Assembly (NCBI GenBank): GCA_946406115.1 | Contig: OX291543.1 | Span: 34,746,815 to 34,810,814, forward strand | Direction of reading: 5' to 3' | DNA length: 64,000 nt | From: Apoda limacodes | Lineage: Eukaryota > Arthropoda > Insecta > Lepidoptera > Limacodidae | Shown: in pieces, positions 23,641 to 36,700 of the stretch | How positions within the stretch are numbered: position 1 is the first letter of the stretch | Layout: each line of letters begins with the position of its first letter | Translations under genes and position numbers: made by a program | The notes under the pieces: model-generated | Databases searched by the model: none | What the model saw: the letters and a program-made list of their open reading frames with translations, nothing else | What the model was told of the DNA's origin: nothing

Positions 23641-23989
23641 AAATAATAATAATAAAAATTGTTTATTTATTCCCACAAGTTTAGTTACAGATATGATTTA
23701 AGTTAGATGACCTTAACTAGTTTCATTTGTGGGAAACTGAAGCTCAAACTAGGCTGATGCCTGTATTTTAAGACTCCAGGTCCCCCCAACTCGAAAACAC
23801 TTTGCATATAAAAAGTAATAAGTATTTAACATGAAATACGAGAAGAATATAAACATAAAAATTTAACGAGATCTTACAAAACAGAGTTCTTACAAGAATA
23901 AATAAAAATATCATAATTTGGATAATGCGTACCAGTATATTTACAAGCCAGTTAACGAGTGTAAGGCTGTGTACATATGTTTGTGTGCT

Positions 23990-24093
<104 letters not shown>

Positions 24094-24429
24094 TACGCGC
24101 GCGAGGGTGTAATGATGTGTGTATACAATAGTACAAGATTATTTAGAATTATTTTAATACGATTATGCTAAAAATTTTTCAGTTTCTGAATAATTAAGTT
24201 TTAGTAACCAGTTTTTGACTTTATTTTTACCTCATATTTATTACCGTTCTTGAAGACATAGTCGCACAAACTTTATGGCCTCGCCTTTTTCCAGCGATGC
24301 GGTTGTGTTCGGGCAAGACAGATGCATGATGTCTTATTACAGTAGAGAGTAAATAAAGTTGTCTTACCGTCGGCACATTTGCGTCTTGGTACAACCTTTC
24401 TGTCGAGTATCAACGAGGTTTACGGAGGC

Positions 24430-26830
24430 AAACTTTGAGTATCAATCTCTGAGCTCTTTCTAGTTGTAGCAATTTAGTCTAAACGGCCCCTCCCCACGCA
24501 GAAATTGTTATCTATAAATATACCTAAATATCGAATCATGTTTGTTTTTGCTATGAATAGACAGTTACAAGTAGTTTGAGTGAAAGCGCATTTATGTAAG
24601 TAAATTTGTTTTGTGTCTAAATGTTTATTGGAGTAATTTCTGATAGAGAAGGGAATAAATTTGGTTTTTTCCATATTTAAGGTTAAAGAATTAGTAACAA
24701 GCCAATGACAAACTGTTTTAAATCCCGACTGTGCCACATCAAAAAACTCATCCCAAGAGGCGGCAAAAAAGTTAAAGCTGTGTCATCTGCATAAGATATT
24801 ATGTTACAGTTTCTTAAATTTAGTTGACAAAGGTCATTTATATAACATAAAAAGAGCGTCGGGCTGAGAATACTACCTTGTGGTACTCCAAACTCAACTT
24901 GTTCATCAGAACTAATGCAGTCACCGATTTTAACGCATTGTTTGCGACCTCGTAAGTAGTCCTCAAAAAGCAATAATTGAGTGCCTCTAACACCCATGTT
25001 CTCTAATTTTTTTGTCAAGGTGGAGACAGAAACTGTGTCAAAAGCTTTTTTAAGGTCAAGAAAGATAGTTAAACATTTTTTGTTGTCATCTCATTTTTCT
25101 TCAATAAAATCAATCAAATTATGAACTGCATCATTTGTTGATCTGCCAGTTCTAAAACCAAATTGCGATTCCGACAATATTTTTTGATTTTCAATATATT
25201 TTACTATTTTTATATAAATTTTTTAATAAATTTTTAATAAGGAGGTTAGAATAGATATTGGTCTATAATTATTGACACAGCTTCTATCTCCAGTCTTATA
25301 TATTGGAAGTACGATTGCTTTTTTTAGTGCAGATGGAAAGATTCCGGAAGCCAAACATCGATTTATCAGATACGTGATTACTGGTGTTACTATATGACTT
25401 ACAGATTTTAATGCACTAACACTGATCATATCCCATCCGGGGGAGCAATCGTTTTTTAGACATCTTATAATATCTTTTACTTCGTCACAGTCAGTTGGTA
25501 AAATTGCAAATGACTTTGTTGACCGAGTTGTATTTTTGTTGTTTTCATCCCAGTGGTGAGTGGATGGTGGTAGTTACTCTGCTAACTTTTTGCCAATAGT
25601 AGAAAAGAAAACATTTATAGAATCAATTGGAGATTGAAGGGCATTGGTAGTAGAGGATAGAAGTTCAAGTGGTACGGATTTTTTTTTGTCAATATTAGTA
25701 GTTGTAATTATTGTGTCCCATAATTTTTTAGGGTTGCTTTTGACCTTAACAAATTGATTCCATTCATATTGTTTTTTTAGTTTTCTAAGAAGGTTCTTGC
25801 AAAAATTTCTATAGCGCTTATAAGTATTTATTAGTACAGTGTTTTCTGGGTCTGTTTTGAGTTTTTTATGCATCCAATCCCTATTCCTTATACATTTGAG
25901 AAGACCAGGTGTTATCCAGGGCTTAATTATACATTTCTTTTTTGGCAAAATCATTTTAAAAGAATTTTTGGAAATAAGACCTGACATGTATTCGATAAAT
26001 AAGTCAGTTGCGCGATTTAAGTCGTTTTCATTAAATATAAAATCAAAATTAGTTTATCAACATTCCTCTCGCACTAATGTTAAGTTTAATTTATTTATTG
26101 ATTTAGTAATTTGGGACTTTAGAATATTTTTTATTTCTAAGCATAATAGAACAGCTTGGTGATCAGTCACAGTGCTGTTTAGTGTAAAAGAATAGGCATT
26201 TAATTTAGTTTTTAGTATAATATGGTCTAGACAGCTCTGTTATCTTGTTGGTGCGTATGTTGCAGGTGGCTGTGATATGATATCGGATCTAAGTATGTAC
26301 ATGTTGTAGGATTTGTGTCCAGCAGATTGATATTAATATCTCCTACGATAATTATATTTTTAAAGGAATTTAATGTTAGAAGCAGGTTATCCAGCGAGTT
26401 TAAGAATGTTTTAGCATTTTGAAAGCTAGGTGACCTGTAAATAGAAAGTACAGCTGTGTCAGCGCCAATTCTTATTAATAAGCAATTTGCCTCTGAAAGC
26501 TGGGGTTTTTCCACTGTGTAGGTTAATTGGTTCTTAATATAAACTACACCATCATTTTGGTTGTAACCCTTTGTAGTTTTGTATGAGTTTAAACCTTTTT
26601 AAATAGTTAAATTATATTTGTGCGCTATGGTTACATTCAGATAATACTAGTATATCACACTCGAAACTAATTCTTTCTAATAAAATATTTAAACCACTAA
26701 AATTACGATTAATGCTACGAATATTTTGTTGTAGAATTTTTAGATAGAACTCAGGGCGTGTAATATATGTATGACATAACTCTGGATTACAAGTTATCAG
26801 ATATCTTGAAATGCTCAATATTTTCCAAAA
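24430..26830 (-). mobile_element. Near full-length decayed LINE ORF2 (CR1/jockey type)
   Basis: Read from high to low coordinate: endonuclease start LKILQQNIRSINRNFSGLNI (26760-26612), IIIVGDININLLDT (26514-26227), linker PWITPGLLKCIRNRDWMHKK (25987-25574), RT AIVLPIYKTGD and NNYRPISILTSLLKIY (25429-25223), GVPQGSILSPTLF and ISYADDTALTF (25018-24683), and WLVTNSLTLNMEKTKFIPFS (24737-24474). All major domains are present in order, broken by several frameshifts, so it is a pseudogene. Confidence 0.9.
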
Positions 26831-27402
26831 TATTATTCATTCTATCGAATTTTAAAAATATCAAAAATAATGGTCAGCAGGACCCAATAGTACCGATTAG
26901 GTATAAAAGTTAAAAAATATTGAGAATATATTGTAAAACACAGAGTTATCACTTGGTTGACGGTAATTTGTTTCCTTAATTTTGAGTTCTTATGAATTTT
27001 ATATGTGGCTGGGCGGTTTATATAGGTGTGTGAGTGTGAGCTCTGAGTGTTTTTGTTATTGCGCCCAACGTTATTTAAATTTGTATCCAAAATAAAAATA
27101 TCTAAAATAAATGTATATGTATAGGTAAAATGATCCAAATTTATCTTGTAAATATTCAAGTTATTTATGTTTGATGCTTTATTTTGTATGGTACCATAAT
27201 ATGTAAATATTTGTTTGTATAGTGTAAAGTTTATGTAGTATAAGATAGGCTACGCTATTATTTGTCTTAATGTAAAAGTAAATTCTAATAAATTTAAAAT
27301 TATATAACACAAAATTAAAATTACTTTATATGCATTAAATCTATGAAAATTACATAAATCAGAAAAACCCCAATAAATGATCCCACAGTGAATTATTCCT
27401 AG

Positions 27403-27590
27403 TCATTTTTGTTGAAGTTTCACGAGATCCTGTTCACTACTTATATGGAAAGCCGGATCACCTGGTTTTTTTCGGAGATAAATGTTACCATGGGACTGCC
27501 ATGCGAAATCGTAGTCATTGTTCTTTGAAAAATCTTTGGCTAAGGTCAACAGTCTTTTGGCTTTAACTGTGAGGGTATCAGAAATGTAAA
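27403..27590 (-). pseudogene. LINE ORF1 C-terminal fragment (FP-like domain)
   Basis: Reading AKDFSKNNDYDFAWQSHGNI, then YLRKKPGDPAFHISSEQDL resembles the baculovirus-FP-like C-terminal domain found in insect LINE ORF1 proteins. It lies upstream of the ORF2 at 26830-24430 in the right orientation, so it is probably the same element. Its apparent first residues (MHNAAKEVFTS) come from the adjoining TIR-like element, not from ORF1. Confidence 0.65.
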
Positions 27591-28207
27591 TTTTTGAAGT
27601 GAAAACTTCTTTAGCGGCGTTGTGCACTTTTTTTGGTATGGGTAAAAAATGATAAACTCGCGTCAGGTCACGTGTCCTAATCGTGAAAATGCGTAAGACG
27701 GATGGAGAGTAGGCAGCTGGCGCGGCGAAGGAGAGGGAGTATCCCCCTCTCTTTCTACGGCGCGGCGAAAATTTATGCCTGCGCCTGCTGTTTCGTTTAG
27801 GCGGCGCAGGGCGCTTGCGCGAGTGGTCGTGTGTTACATAAACATGTTACAGCGTGCTACGCGCATCCATGGATGGTGACATGGCTCGACCGTCTGTATA
27901 TAAAGTGTTTAAAATATGGAAATTGAACAAAGTGCATCTTTGTCTTTGTAAAATACGTAAACCGTAATGCCGCGCCTATTATAATTTTTATTTTTAGTAT
28001 TCGCGATTATGAGTAGTACAGGGAGGTTGGATATGGAATTTTAATTCTATGACAGATTGCGATGTCAAATATACTACGTCAAAAAAGTAAATAAACAAAC
28101 ATTATTATTTCTTGACACTGTCAAAGACATGTCTTGTGACATATTTGAGTGTTAAGCGCGAATCGTGTGTAAAGGTTTTCACTTCTGCCGGTACTCCCGG
28201 AGTGCAA
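27590..28207. mobile_element. TIR-like non-autonomous element, copy 2 (618 bp)
   Basis: Outer parts match 4291-4646. The middle has 262 extra bases (about 27697-27958), GC-rich, with tgtatataaagtg near 27895, lying between two cgtaa repeats (27692-27696 and 27956-27960). Confidence 0.65.
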
Positions 28208-28210
28208 CTC

Positions 28211-29320
28211 GTTCTTTTTTTTTTAGCTGGCCCACTCATACCCAAATCCAGTGTATTAGGTCTGCTTCCATCATTGCCTTTGCTGAGTTGCTTCGCGGCA
28301 CTTATTATTTGGTTCTTGATTATTACAGAGTTGATAATGCTGTTTCCGAGTCATTGGTTGATTTAATTTTTCGAAGCACAAATATAAATCTATTTATTTT
28401 GTTACAGACTTTTTTGATGTGATGTTTTCATGAACAATTCTCATCCAATATGATACCCAAGAAAGAAGAGTACTGAGTTTGTTCAATTTTCTGATTCTAT
28501 TATGCAATGTCAATTTTCGGTGTAATACATTTTAACATTATGAAATTGGATATATTTAGTCTTAGTCAAATTTAAATTCAAATTATTACAATTCAGCCAT
28601 TTTACAACTTCGTCAATAGTTTTATTAATATTAGCTTCATAAGTAGTTGGATTATTTTCAAATGGAATTATTACTGAAATATCGTCAGCGAACAAAATCA
28701 ATCGATAGTTAATGAAAATTGGCAAGTCATTTTCATATACAAGAAAAAAGCAAAGGACCCAATACGCTGCCTTGAGGCACTTCGTATCGATTGTATTGTA
28801 ACTGGGAATGATAGGCTTTTAGTTGAAATGATTCTGCTTGTATTTTATCTATTACTACACATTGCTCACGATTTTCTAAATACCTTTTCAACCAGTTTAG
28901 AGCCGGTCCACGTATACCATAGCTTTCACACTTTTTGAGTAATCTGTTGTAACAAACATAGTCAAAAGCTTTAGTTATGTCAAAAAAAATGACACATACA
29001 GGAGAACCTTTATCCACATTTTCAGGAACAACTTTTACCAGTTTGTAAGCAGCTAGGGTTGTTGATTTTTGTTTTTGAAAACCGCGTTGTTCAGCTTCAA
29101 TAACAGATTTTTTTTCAAAAATGAAGACATTCGTGTCTGCATTACTTTTTCGAAAATCTTTGAAAATATTGGTACAAGTGAGATAGGACGATAATTATCT
29201 AAAAATTGTGCTGATCTTTCTTAAATAATGGCCTTATAATCACAGTCTTCAAGGCGTTTGGGAATTTACATTCTTTAAGGGATAAATTAATTAAATACGT
29301 GAGTACAGGTAATAACTTCT
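28211..29320 (-). mobile_element. Decayed LINE RT fragment
   Basis: Minus readings: DKGSPVCVIFFDITKAFDYV and EVPQGSVLGPLLFSCI (29017-28733), LILFADDISVIIPFENN and LNCNNLNLNLTKTKYIQF (28725-28510). Includes the catalytic FADD. Frameshift around 28730, with a partial duplication before VPQG. A different family from 24430-26830. Confidence 0.85.
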
Positions 29321-29360
29321 TTCTTTAAGAACCCCATACTGTAGTCCTCAGAAAAAACAA

Positions 29361-29765
29361 TGGCCCTTTTGACTCGGTTCAACGACAAGGTGTGAGAATT
29401 GTCGACGATCCCGAACTCTCTCCTCTTCTGAGGTGAGAGTTTGCCGCCCTGTGTGTGTTCTACCGCTTGTGGGATACAATGGCATACAATGGGATGTATT
29501 CTAAGGAATGTTCGAAATTATGCCCTCGGCTACTTTCTACCATCGCACCGCTTGCCATCGGCAGGGAATACATTCTCACACTTTGGAACCAAAATGGTCA
29601 CGTACAGTGCGGTTTCAGAGAAACTTCCTCCCACGAACGCTTGGGTTGTAGAATAAGCGACCTGCCAAGGTCTTCTCTAAGGACTACAGAATGGGATTCT
29701 TCAAGAAAGAAGTTATTAGATTTTTAAGCCGTAAGCTTGTTTGCCACCTTAGTGGTATAGCAAAA
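29361..29765 (+). mobile_element. Family A LINE 3' fragment
   Basis: Matches 11780-12160 with small indels (GPFDSVQRR..IVDDP region, then the tail to 'gccaccttagtggtata'). A short inverted piece (29325-29358) of the same family abuts it. Confidence 0.75.
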
Positions 29766-29769
29766 AGAT

Positions 29770-30340
29770 ACTTGTATAAAAACGGTGTCACTGGTAGGTA
29801 TCTTCATACCTTACCGCACCTATGTGTTTGTAAGTGTGTGTTTATGACCTAAGCCTAAGTTCCTTAGAGAAGCCTATGTGTATGTGTGAGTGTGTGAGAG
29901 GCAAAGAAATAATAAAATTACGAAATTTATAAACTTAATATATTTAAAATTAATTTAGTTGTTAAAATTATTCTCAAAAGTTATCAAATGTCTTTTAGTA
30001 AAAGGAATGAATAAATAAAATAATAAATAGGTAAGTACATATAAAATAAATAGTAGAAATAGAATATTTGTTTGAATATGACGTCACATCTAAAACATAT
30101 TTAGAAACTTCTGAAAAGATTTTGTATATAAAAAGGAAAAAAATAAAAAGAACATTATAAAAATTGTTGAAACTGATTTTCAAACAGAAAAAAATTAAAC
30201 TCTATCAATAAAAATTAAAATCTAAGTACCGAGTAAAAGTATTTATTTTTTTAGTGAATACAGGATTATACTTTTTAAAGAAGTCAGAATATCTAAGGTA
30301 ACAAAAAATAGACTTGGAGTTGATCTTCTCAAAATGCGAT
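29770..30340. other. AT-rich stretch downstream of gene B
   Basis: Possible AATAAA for gene B at 30242-30247 (minus). No gene seen. Confidence 0.4.
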
Positions 30341-30387
30341 TTTTAAAAAATGCGGAAAACATAACAAAAACATAATAATGTATCACG

Positions 30388-30543
30388 TGGTAGGTAGGTA
30401 TTTCGGTAGGTAGGTAGGTAGGTAGCTAGGTAGGTAGGTATGTAGGTAGGTAGGTAGGTAGGTATGTAGGTAGGTAGGTATGTAGGTAGGTAGCTAGGTA
30501 GGTAGGTATGTAGGTAGGTAGGTATGTAGGTAGGTATGTAGGT
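30388..30543. repeat. (GGTA)n / (TACC)n microsatellite
   Basis: About 38 tetramers with tgta and gcta variants. In the 3' region of gene B, about 90 bases past its stop. Confidence 0.95.
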
Positions 30544-30630
30544 TCTCATGAATCCCCATTGATTATCCTCAACACAACTTCAAATCTATTCAAAAGTTAC
30601 TAGTATCCAGGTACTATAATAACACGTGTT

Positions 30631-30771
30631 TCACGATATCTTTCCGATGATTTGCTCCCAGGTCTTAATCTTCTTAAGCGCGTCCCTGGCAGCCGCAGCC
30701 ATCAGACCCTCGGAAGACTGCGCCGGCTCGAACCCCAGGATGAGAGCAGATTCCGTCAAGTAGCTCACGAT
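30631..30771 (-). CDS. Gene B last exon and stop
   Basis: Encodes IVSYLTESALILGFEPAQSS to WEQIIGKIS and TGA (30631-30633). Acceptor ttgcag|ATCGTG, phase 0. A possible poly(A) signal AATAAA lies far downstream at 30242-30247; none is close. Confidence 0.9.
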   Translation of the reverse strand: MVSYLTESALILGFEPAQSSEGLMAAAARDALKKIKTWEQIIGKIS

Positions 30772-33700
30772 CTGCAAATTCCATAAGTTGAGCTTCTTTA
30801 AAATTTCTATGTTTTAATTATTTATCATTAGACTAGCTGACCTGGCGAACATTGTTTCTCTTTTTTAAACAACTGGCGCGCCACCTATTGTGAAAGGGTT
30901 GTACTAATTCAAAAACCATTCCCGGCGTGTGCACAACAATTTACCAAAATTTCAATCCAATCGGCTTACCCTTAGAACTCGAGTAAGTAAGTAAGTAAGC
31001 TGGACACGCACTTGACCAATTTTTTTCTTACTTAAGAGGCTGACCAACGCTAAGTGACATTTTTTAAAATGGAAAAAAACAATAATTAAAATTTAACCCT
31101 GTAAAACGCCCGCGCGCGTTTTACATTTTTGCTAAAATGTTGCTGTCCCTATCGAACACAACGCGGGCGCGAGACCCCCTTTCCCCGCGCCGCGCGCCTT
31201 ATTCTAGTATGATTTTGTCGGATAGCTGGAACGTCAGTATTCTGATAAGCGATGTGACTTTCACACAAAAATACTATATTTTGAGCATAAACGAAGTATA
31301 AATGAATTATCATCATTAATTTTTTGAAATGTGGAATTTAATGTGCTGCTGTATTGTTTATCCGATTGCCGATTGCGATAAATTATATGTTAATTTATTG
31401 CTTCCACTTGCGCAAAAGTTATAGGCATGAAAGAATGTCACCGGTTATAATGGAATAGCTTGCATTGACCGGCATCGGACCTAAGTGACGGTAATACAAA
31501 ACAATCCTATACTTTAGTCAACAAGTGTTTGCCATCTGTAATCAAACTAATCAATCATTGATGCGATTTGCTCAATTTCTTAGTATGTATTACGCGTTCC
31601 GTTTGGCGCGCTGAGAAAATAGCTAGGTACTGTGGAGCGCATGGAAGTTTGCCATAGAATCCTATTATAGAATTTTTAAATACATAGATATTTTTTTTAT
31701 AACACTAAGGTGCAAACAAGCCTACGGTCCGCCTGATGGTAAGCGGTCACCGTAGCCTATGGACGCTTGCAACACCAAAGGCATCACTCGCGCGTTGCCG
31801 ACCCTTCAGAAATGTAATAAAATCTTTTCTGAAGAACCCCATACTATAGTCCTTGGAGAAAACCTTGGCAGGGAGCTCATTCCACAACCCAAGCGGGAGA
31901 AGGTTCTCTGAACCGCACTGTACGCAACCATTTCGGTTCTAAAGTGTAAGAATGAATTCCCTGCCGATGGCGAGAGGTGCAATGGTAGAAAGTAGCCGAG
32001 GGCATCATTTCGAACAATTCCTCAGAATACAACCCATTGTACAAGCGGTAGAACACACACAGGGAAGCAAAGCTTCTCCTCAGACTTCAGTGCTCGATAC
32101 AGCAAGTGAGTGGAATCGTCGACAATTCTTACAGCCCGTCGTTGAACCGAGTCAAAAGGGCCAAGCTAGTATCAGGGTGCACCCGCCCAGAGATGGCAGC
32201 AGTACTCCATATGGGGCCGGACTTGCGACTTGTAAAGCAGCAACCTTTGCCCCGATGTGAAGTAGTGCTTTGCTGTGTTGAGTACACCAAGTTTTATGAA
32301 CACCAGCTTCACCTTGTCTTGCAGATGATCTCGGAACTGAACATCGCTGGAGATGTCAACACAAAGGATCCCAATGCTTATTCATTTTAGTTCAGGAAAT
32401 TTACTATATTTCCAACGTCTATGGTTCTTTAAAATGTTTGGAAATGCTTTTGTTATATTGTATAATAAGAACAAAGTTGCACATGTTTTGACCATAAATT
32501 ACGAAATTTTGTACTCTAATAATTTTAGAACAACATAATGTAACGTAAAACTAAAAAAACACAGACGCAGATATTAGTTTTCTGGTCTTGTTAAAAAAAC
32601 ATTGAGTTTATTGGATTGATATGCATCAGAGGAGTAATATCCTGTTGTATGGAGCGCGCTTTGAATCCGATACTCTTAAAAACCTTGCTTTAACAATAAC
32701 GGCCACAACAAGAAAATAATTATCCTATGACGATATCCGATGGTTTCGTAATATGTACATACATAGGTACAGATGTAGTATTCTACTAGGGACGCTCTCA
32801 CACAATAAGAAAGCCAGGCGCAAAGACAACGCAGAAAGTGACAGCACTAGTAAACTAAACTTGCCCTTGCCCTACTGAAGTCTCAAACAATGCAGACTCA
32901 GGTATTCGAGAGAAAAATGTATGTGAGTTGGTTTTACTTGATGAGGCCCGTGAAAGTTTATTATCCAATTAATTTCTAGCTTCACTAATTATCTGTTACA
33001 AAAAAAAAAGAAAAATAACCTCTTTGAGACGTTTCCTCAAGTTCTCCTTAGAGATAGCTTTCTTCTCGAAGTCGCGAGTGGTGAGGATCATCAGCGGCGC
33101 GTGGAGCTCGTACAGGGTTACACCTGTCACAAACAGTTTGATCATCAAACGCAATAATATCAATACCTCATTAATCTAACAATGTCTTACCTAATTACTT
33201 TAGAACTATAGGGAACTAACTAACATTTTTCGGGTTCCGTAGTCAACAAGGAATATTTCATTTATATTTATAGTTTCGCCATGTTCGTCCGTCTGTCTTT
33301 CTATCAGTCCGACTCGCACTGGGCTGGTTTTTTTGTGTTATTTACAAAAAACCGGCCCAGTGCGAGTCGGACTCAAAAGGTTAATAATTTTATTGTTCTA
33401 ATCTTGTCCTAAACGGAAATATATATTTGTAAGTATAGAAGAAGACATTTTTAAATTATTAATACTAGCCTCTGAGCCTGGAGTATCCCGGCTCGATAAC
33501 ATCGAATACCCTCATGAGGTGACGGCAGATGTCGATCTTCCTGCGCAGCTCAGCGTCGGGCATCTTGTGGATCATGTACTGCTCGACCTTTCCGTAGAGC
33601 TGGCTGAGCGAGTGCTCCGCGGAGAGCCGCAGGTAGTGCGAGGTGTGCAGTACGTTGCGGTACTTGTGCAGGAACCGCTCGTACCCGGGCACGTCGTTTG

Positions 33701-36700
33701 CGTCGATCTGCTCAAACTCATCTGTCAGTCTGAAATCACACATCATACCAGTCTATGTATGTCTCCGATGTTCTCAGATCTGACCACAGACCGATGAACA
33801 GAGCTCACATTAACAATCTAGACGCCACGCACGACCTCCCATGGCACAATTGAAATGCGGCATCCTAAATCAATCGTGGTTTGTAATGCTATAGGATATA
33901 CTCACTCCAGATTCTGCCCTTATTGCTACCAAGCCCTGAAATAGTGTAAAGGAAAATGTTTTCAGAGTCAGATATGAAAATATTTTCAGATATGAAAATT
34001 TTTGTGACTTTTGTAGTTCGTGAGAATCGGCGTTAAGACTGCGAAATAGACCACGGAAATACGCCGTTTTGGTACAAAGTGGCTAAACTATAGCCTGTTC
34101 GAATACATACCGTTTAAGTAACAACTGCACAGCGTCAGCGGACATGGAGTAGTCGCAGCCGCTTGCAGTGCCAGTGCAGAGCCAGGTGGCAGCGGCGTCG
34201 AGTGGGTCGGCGGGCAGCACGGTGGCGGAGCAGCGCGGGCAACGGAACGCGCCGGCCGCGGTGCCCAGCTCGGTGGGGTCGCGGCACCGCAGGCACGAGC
34301 ATGAGAAGAATTTGCTGTGCAGCAGGTGCTCGCGCCGCTTCAGCGTGCCCTAATAACATCAATACATTGAAATATAATAAAATAAAAAATATTCCTACCT
34401 TTATGCTGACGATCTCCAAATTTATAGACAGGCTTCATTAAAAAAAATTTCAGTTGCTATTGATGCTTTAAATAATGACTTTGTCTATTTATCGAAATGG
34501 AGCCAAAACTATGGTCTAAAACTTTATCCTTTGAAATCACAGACTATAGTCATTGGAAATTTTCGATTTATTTCAAAATTAGACTACGAAACTCTTCCCC
34601 ATATAGTTCTAAATGGTGCGCAAATCAAATTTAGCAACACAGTTAAAAACTTAGGTACCATATTCATCTTAAGTGCTGTCCGGTACAGAAAAGAGGTGAC
34701 GTCATGCCCTTTCTCTTCGTACGACTGACCGTGCGCCGGCTCGCGCCCGGCGCGCAATTTAGTTCTGGAAAAGTCGCGGACGACTACACACACCCGCGTA
34801 TTTATACGGAAGCGCGGCCGACGTTAGATAGTTGCGCGACTCGCTATACGGAGTGCAGAATACCTAGTGACGGACTACTGTGATCGGTATACATTGGATA
34901 TATAATACATTTTGTTAACTTTCTTCTTACCGATTTATTGGTTAAGCACCTTCTACAAATAATTAAACTTCTGGAAATTTTCCTCTACACGAAGGTTGTC
35001 TGGAAGAGATCCCTTAATAGCGATAAGACCGCCTTTTGTACTTAACTGTATATTTTTGACTTTTTTTTTCTGTATTTATGTGCAATATAATACATTTCAT
35101 GCATTCATTCAGATTGTGATTAGGTCTACCGCCAAGGTGTAAGCGTAGCAGAGCATGGTTATCTCTACCTGTCAGATGTAGGCGTAGCAGGGTGTGATTA
35201 AGTCTACTTGCTAGGTGTAAGCGTATCAGAGTATAATTAGGTCAACCTGACAGGTGTAGGCGTAGCTGAGTGTGACTAGGTCTACTTGCAAGGTGTAAGC
35301 TTAGCAGAGTATAGTTAGGTCAACCTGACAGGTGTAAAAGTAGCAGTGTGATTAGGTCTACTTGCAAGGTGTAAGCGTAGCAGAGCATGGTTATCTCTAC
35401 CTGTCAGATGTAGGCGTAGCAGGGTGTGATTAAGTCTACTTGCTAGGTGTAAGCGTATCAGAGTATAATTAGGTCAACCTGACAGGTGTAGGCGTAGCTG
35501 AGTGTGACTAGGTCTACTTGCAAGGTGTAAGCGTAGCAGAGTATAGTTAGGTCAACCTGACAGGTGTAAAAGTAGCAGTGTTATTAGGTCTACTTGCAAG
35601 GTGTAAGCGTAGCAGAGTGTGATTAGGTCTTCTTGCAAGGTGTAAGTAAGGGTAGCTGAGTGTGATGAGGTCTACCTGCAAGGTGTAAGCGTAGCACAGT
35701 GTGATAAGGTCGCCTGGTCGATGAGCGACGGCGGCTCGCACGACGAGTGGGCGTCCGAGCGCGCGCTCGGCGTCCGTGTGTGTTGTGCTGGGCGTGCAGT
35801 CATGCGCAAGCAAGTATGCGCGATCATATAGCGCGCGCGCGCTAGCACCGCTGCCCCCTACCTCGAAAGCATTCACCTGGAACAAAATTATGACTTAACT
35901 AGATTGTGCCAGCGGCTCCGCCCGCCCTAAATCGGTTAACGCCGTGGAACTCCTTCATTGACTCATTAATATTATATTAATATACTCATTAATACTTATG
36001 AAATTTGCTATATCAAGCTGTGGCTATAGCTATTGTTCGTTTAAGCTCGGTTATATTTATTCCCGCGGGCCTATATGCTATTCCAGGACCTAACCTATAT
36101 ATATGCCAAGTTTCATCCCGATCCGTCCAGTGTTTGAAGCGTAACAAACATCCAAACAAACTTTCACATTTATAATATTAGTAGGAATTTTACATAAAAC
36201 TAGCTTTTGCCCGTGGTTCCACCCGCCCTTAATTCGGTTATTGGTGTTTTGCAACGGCAAATCCTCAAATATAGAAAAAGAACTGACTTACACTTGACGT
36301 TTTCAAGTAGCCTATGTCCTTTCTTTGGACTCAAACTATATTCATGCCAAATTTCATCTTAATCGGTACAGCGGTTTAAGCGTGAAGAGGTAACAGTCCG
36401 ACATACAGACAGACAGATAGACAGACCGACAACGTTAATTTCGCATTTAAGATACTAGCTTTTGCCAGCGGCTCTGCCCGCCCTAAATTTGTTTATCGGC
36501 GTGGGATTGTTACGGTAACTCCTTTAGTATACTAAAGAGTTTGTTATAGAATATAGTAGGTTATAGTTACTCCCATCCAACTTTCCGTACAAGTAGCCTT
36601 TGTCCCTCTCCGTATCTTCAACTATCTCTGTGCAAAATTTCAACTCAATTGGATGCTCTGTTGCCGCAGGACTGAGTAACAAACGTTGTATATTCCCGCG

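Noticed and set aside
33519..33797. Plus-strand 92-codon frame
   Set aside because: Antisense of gene B exon 33470-33729.
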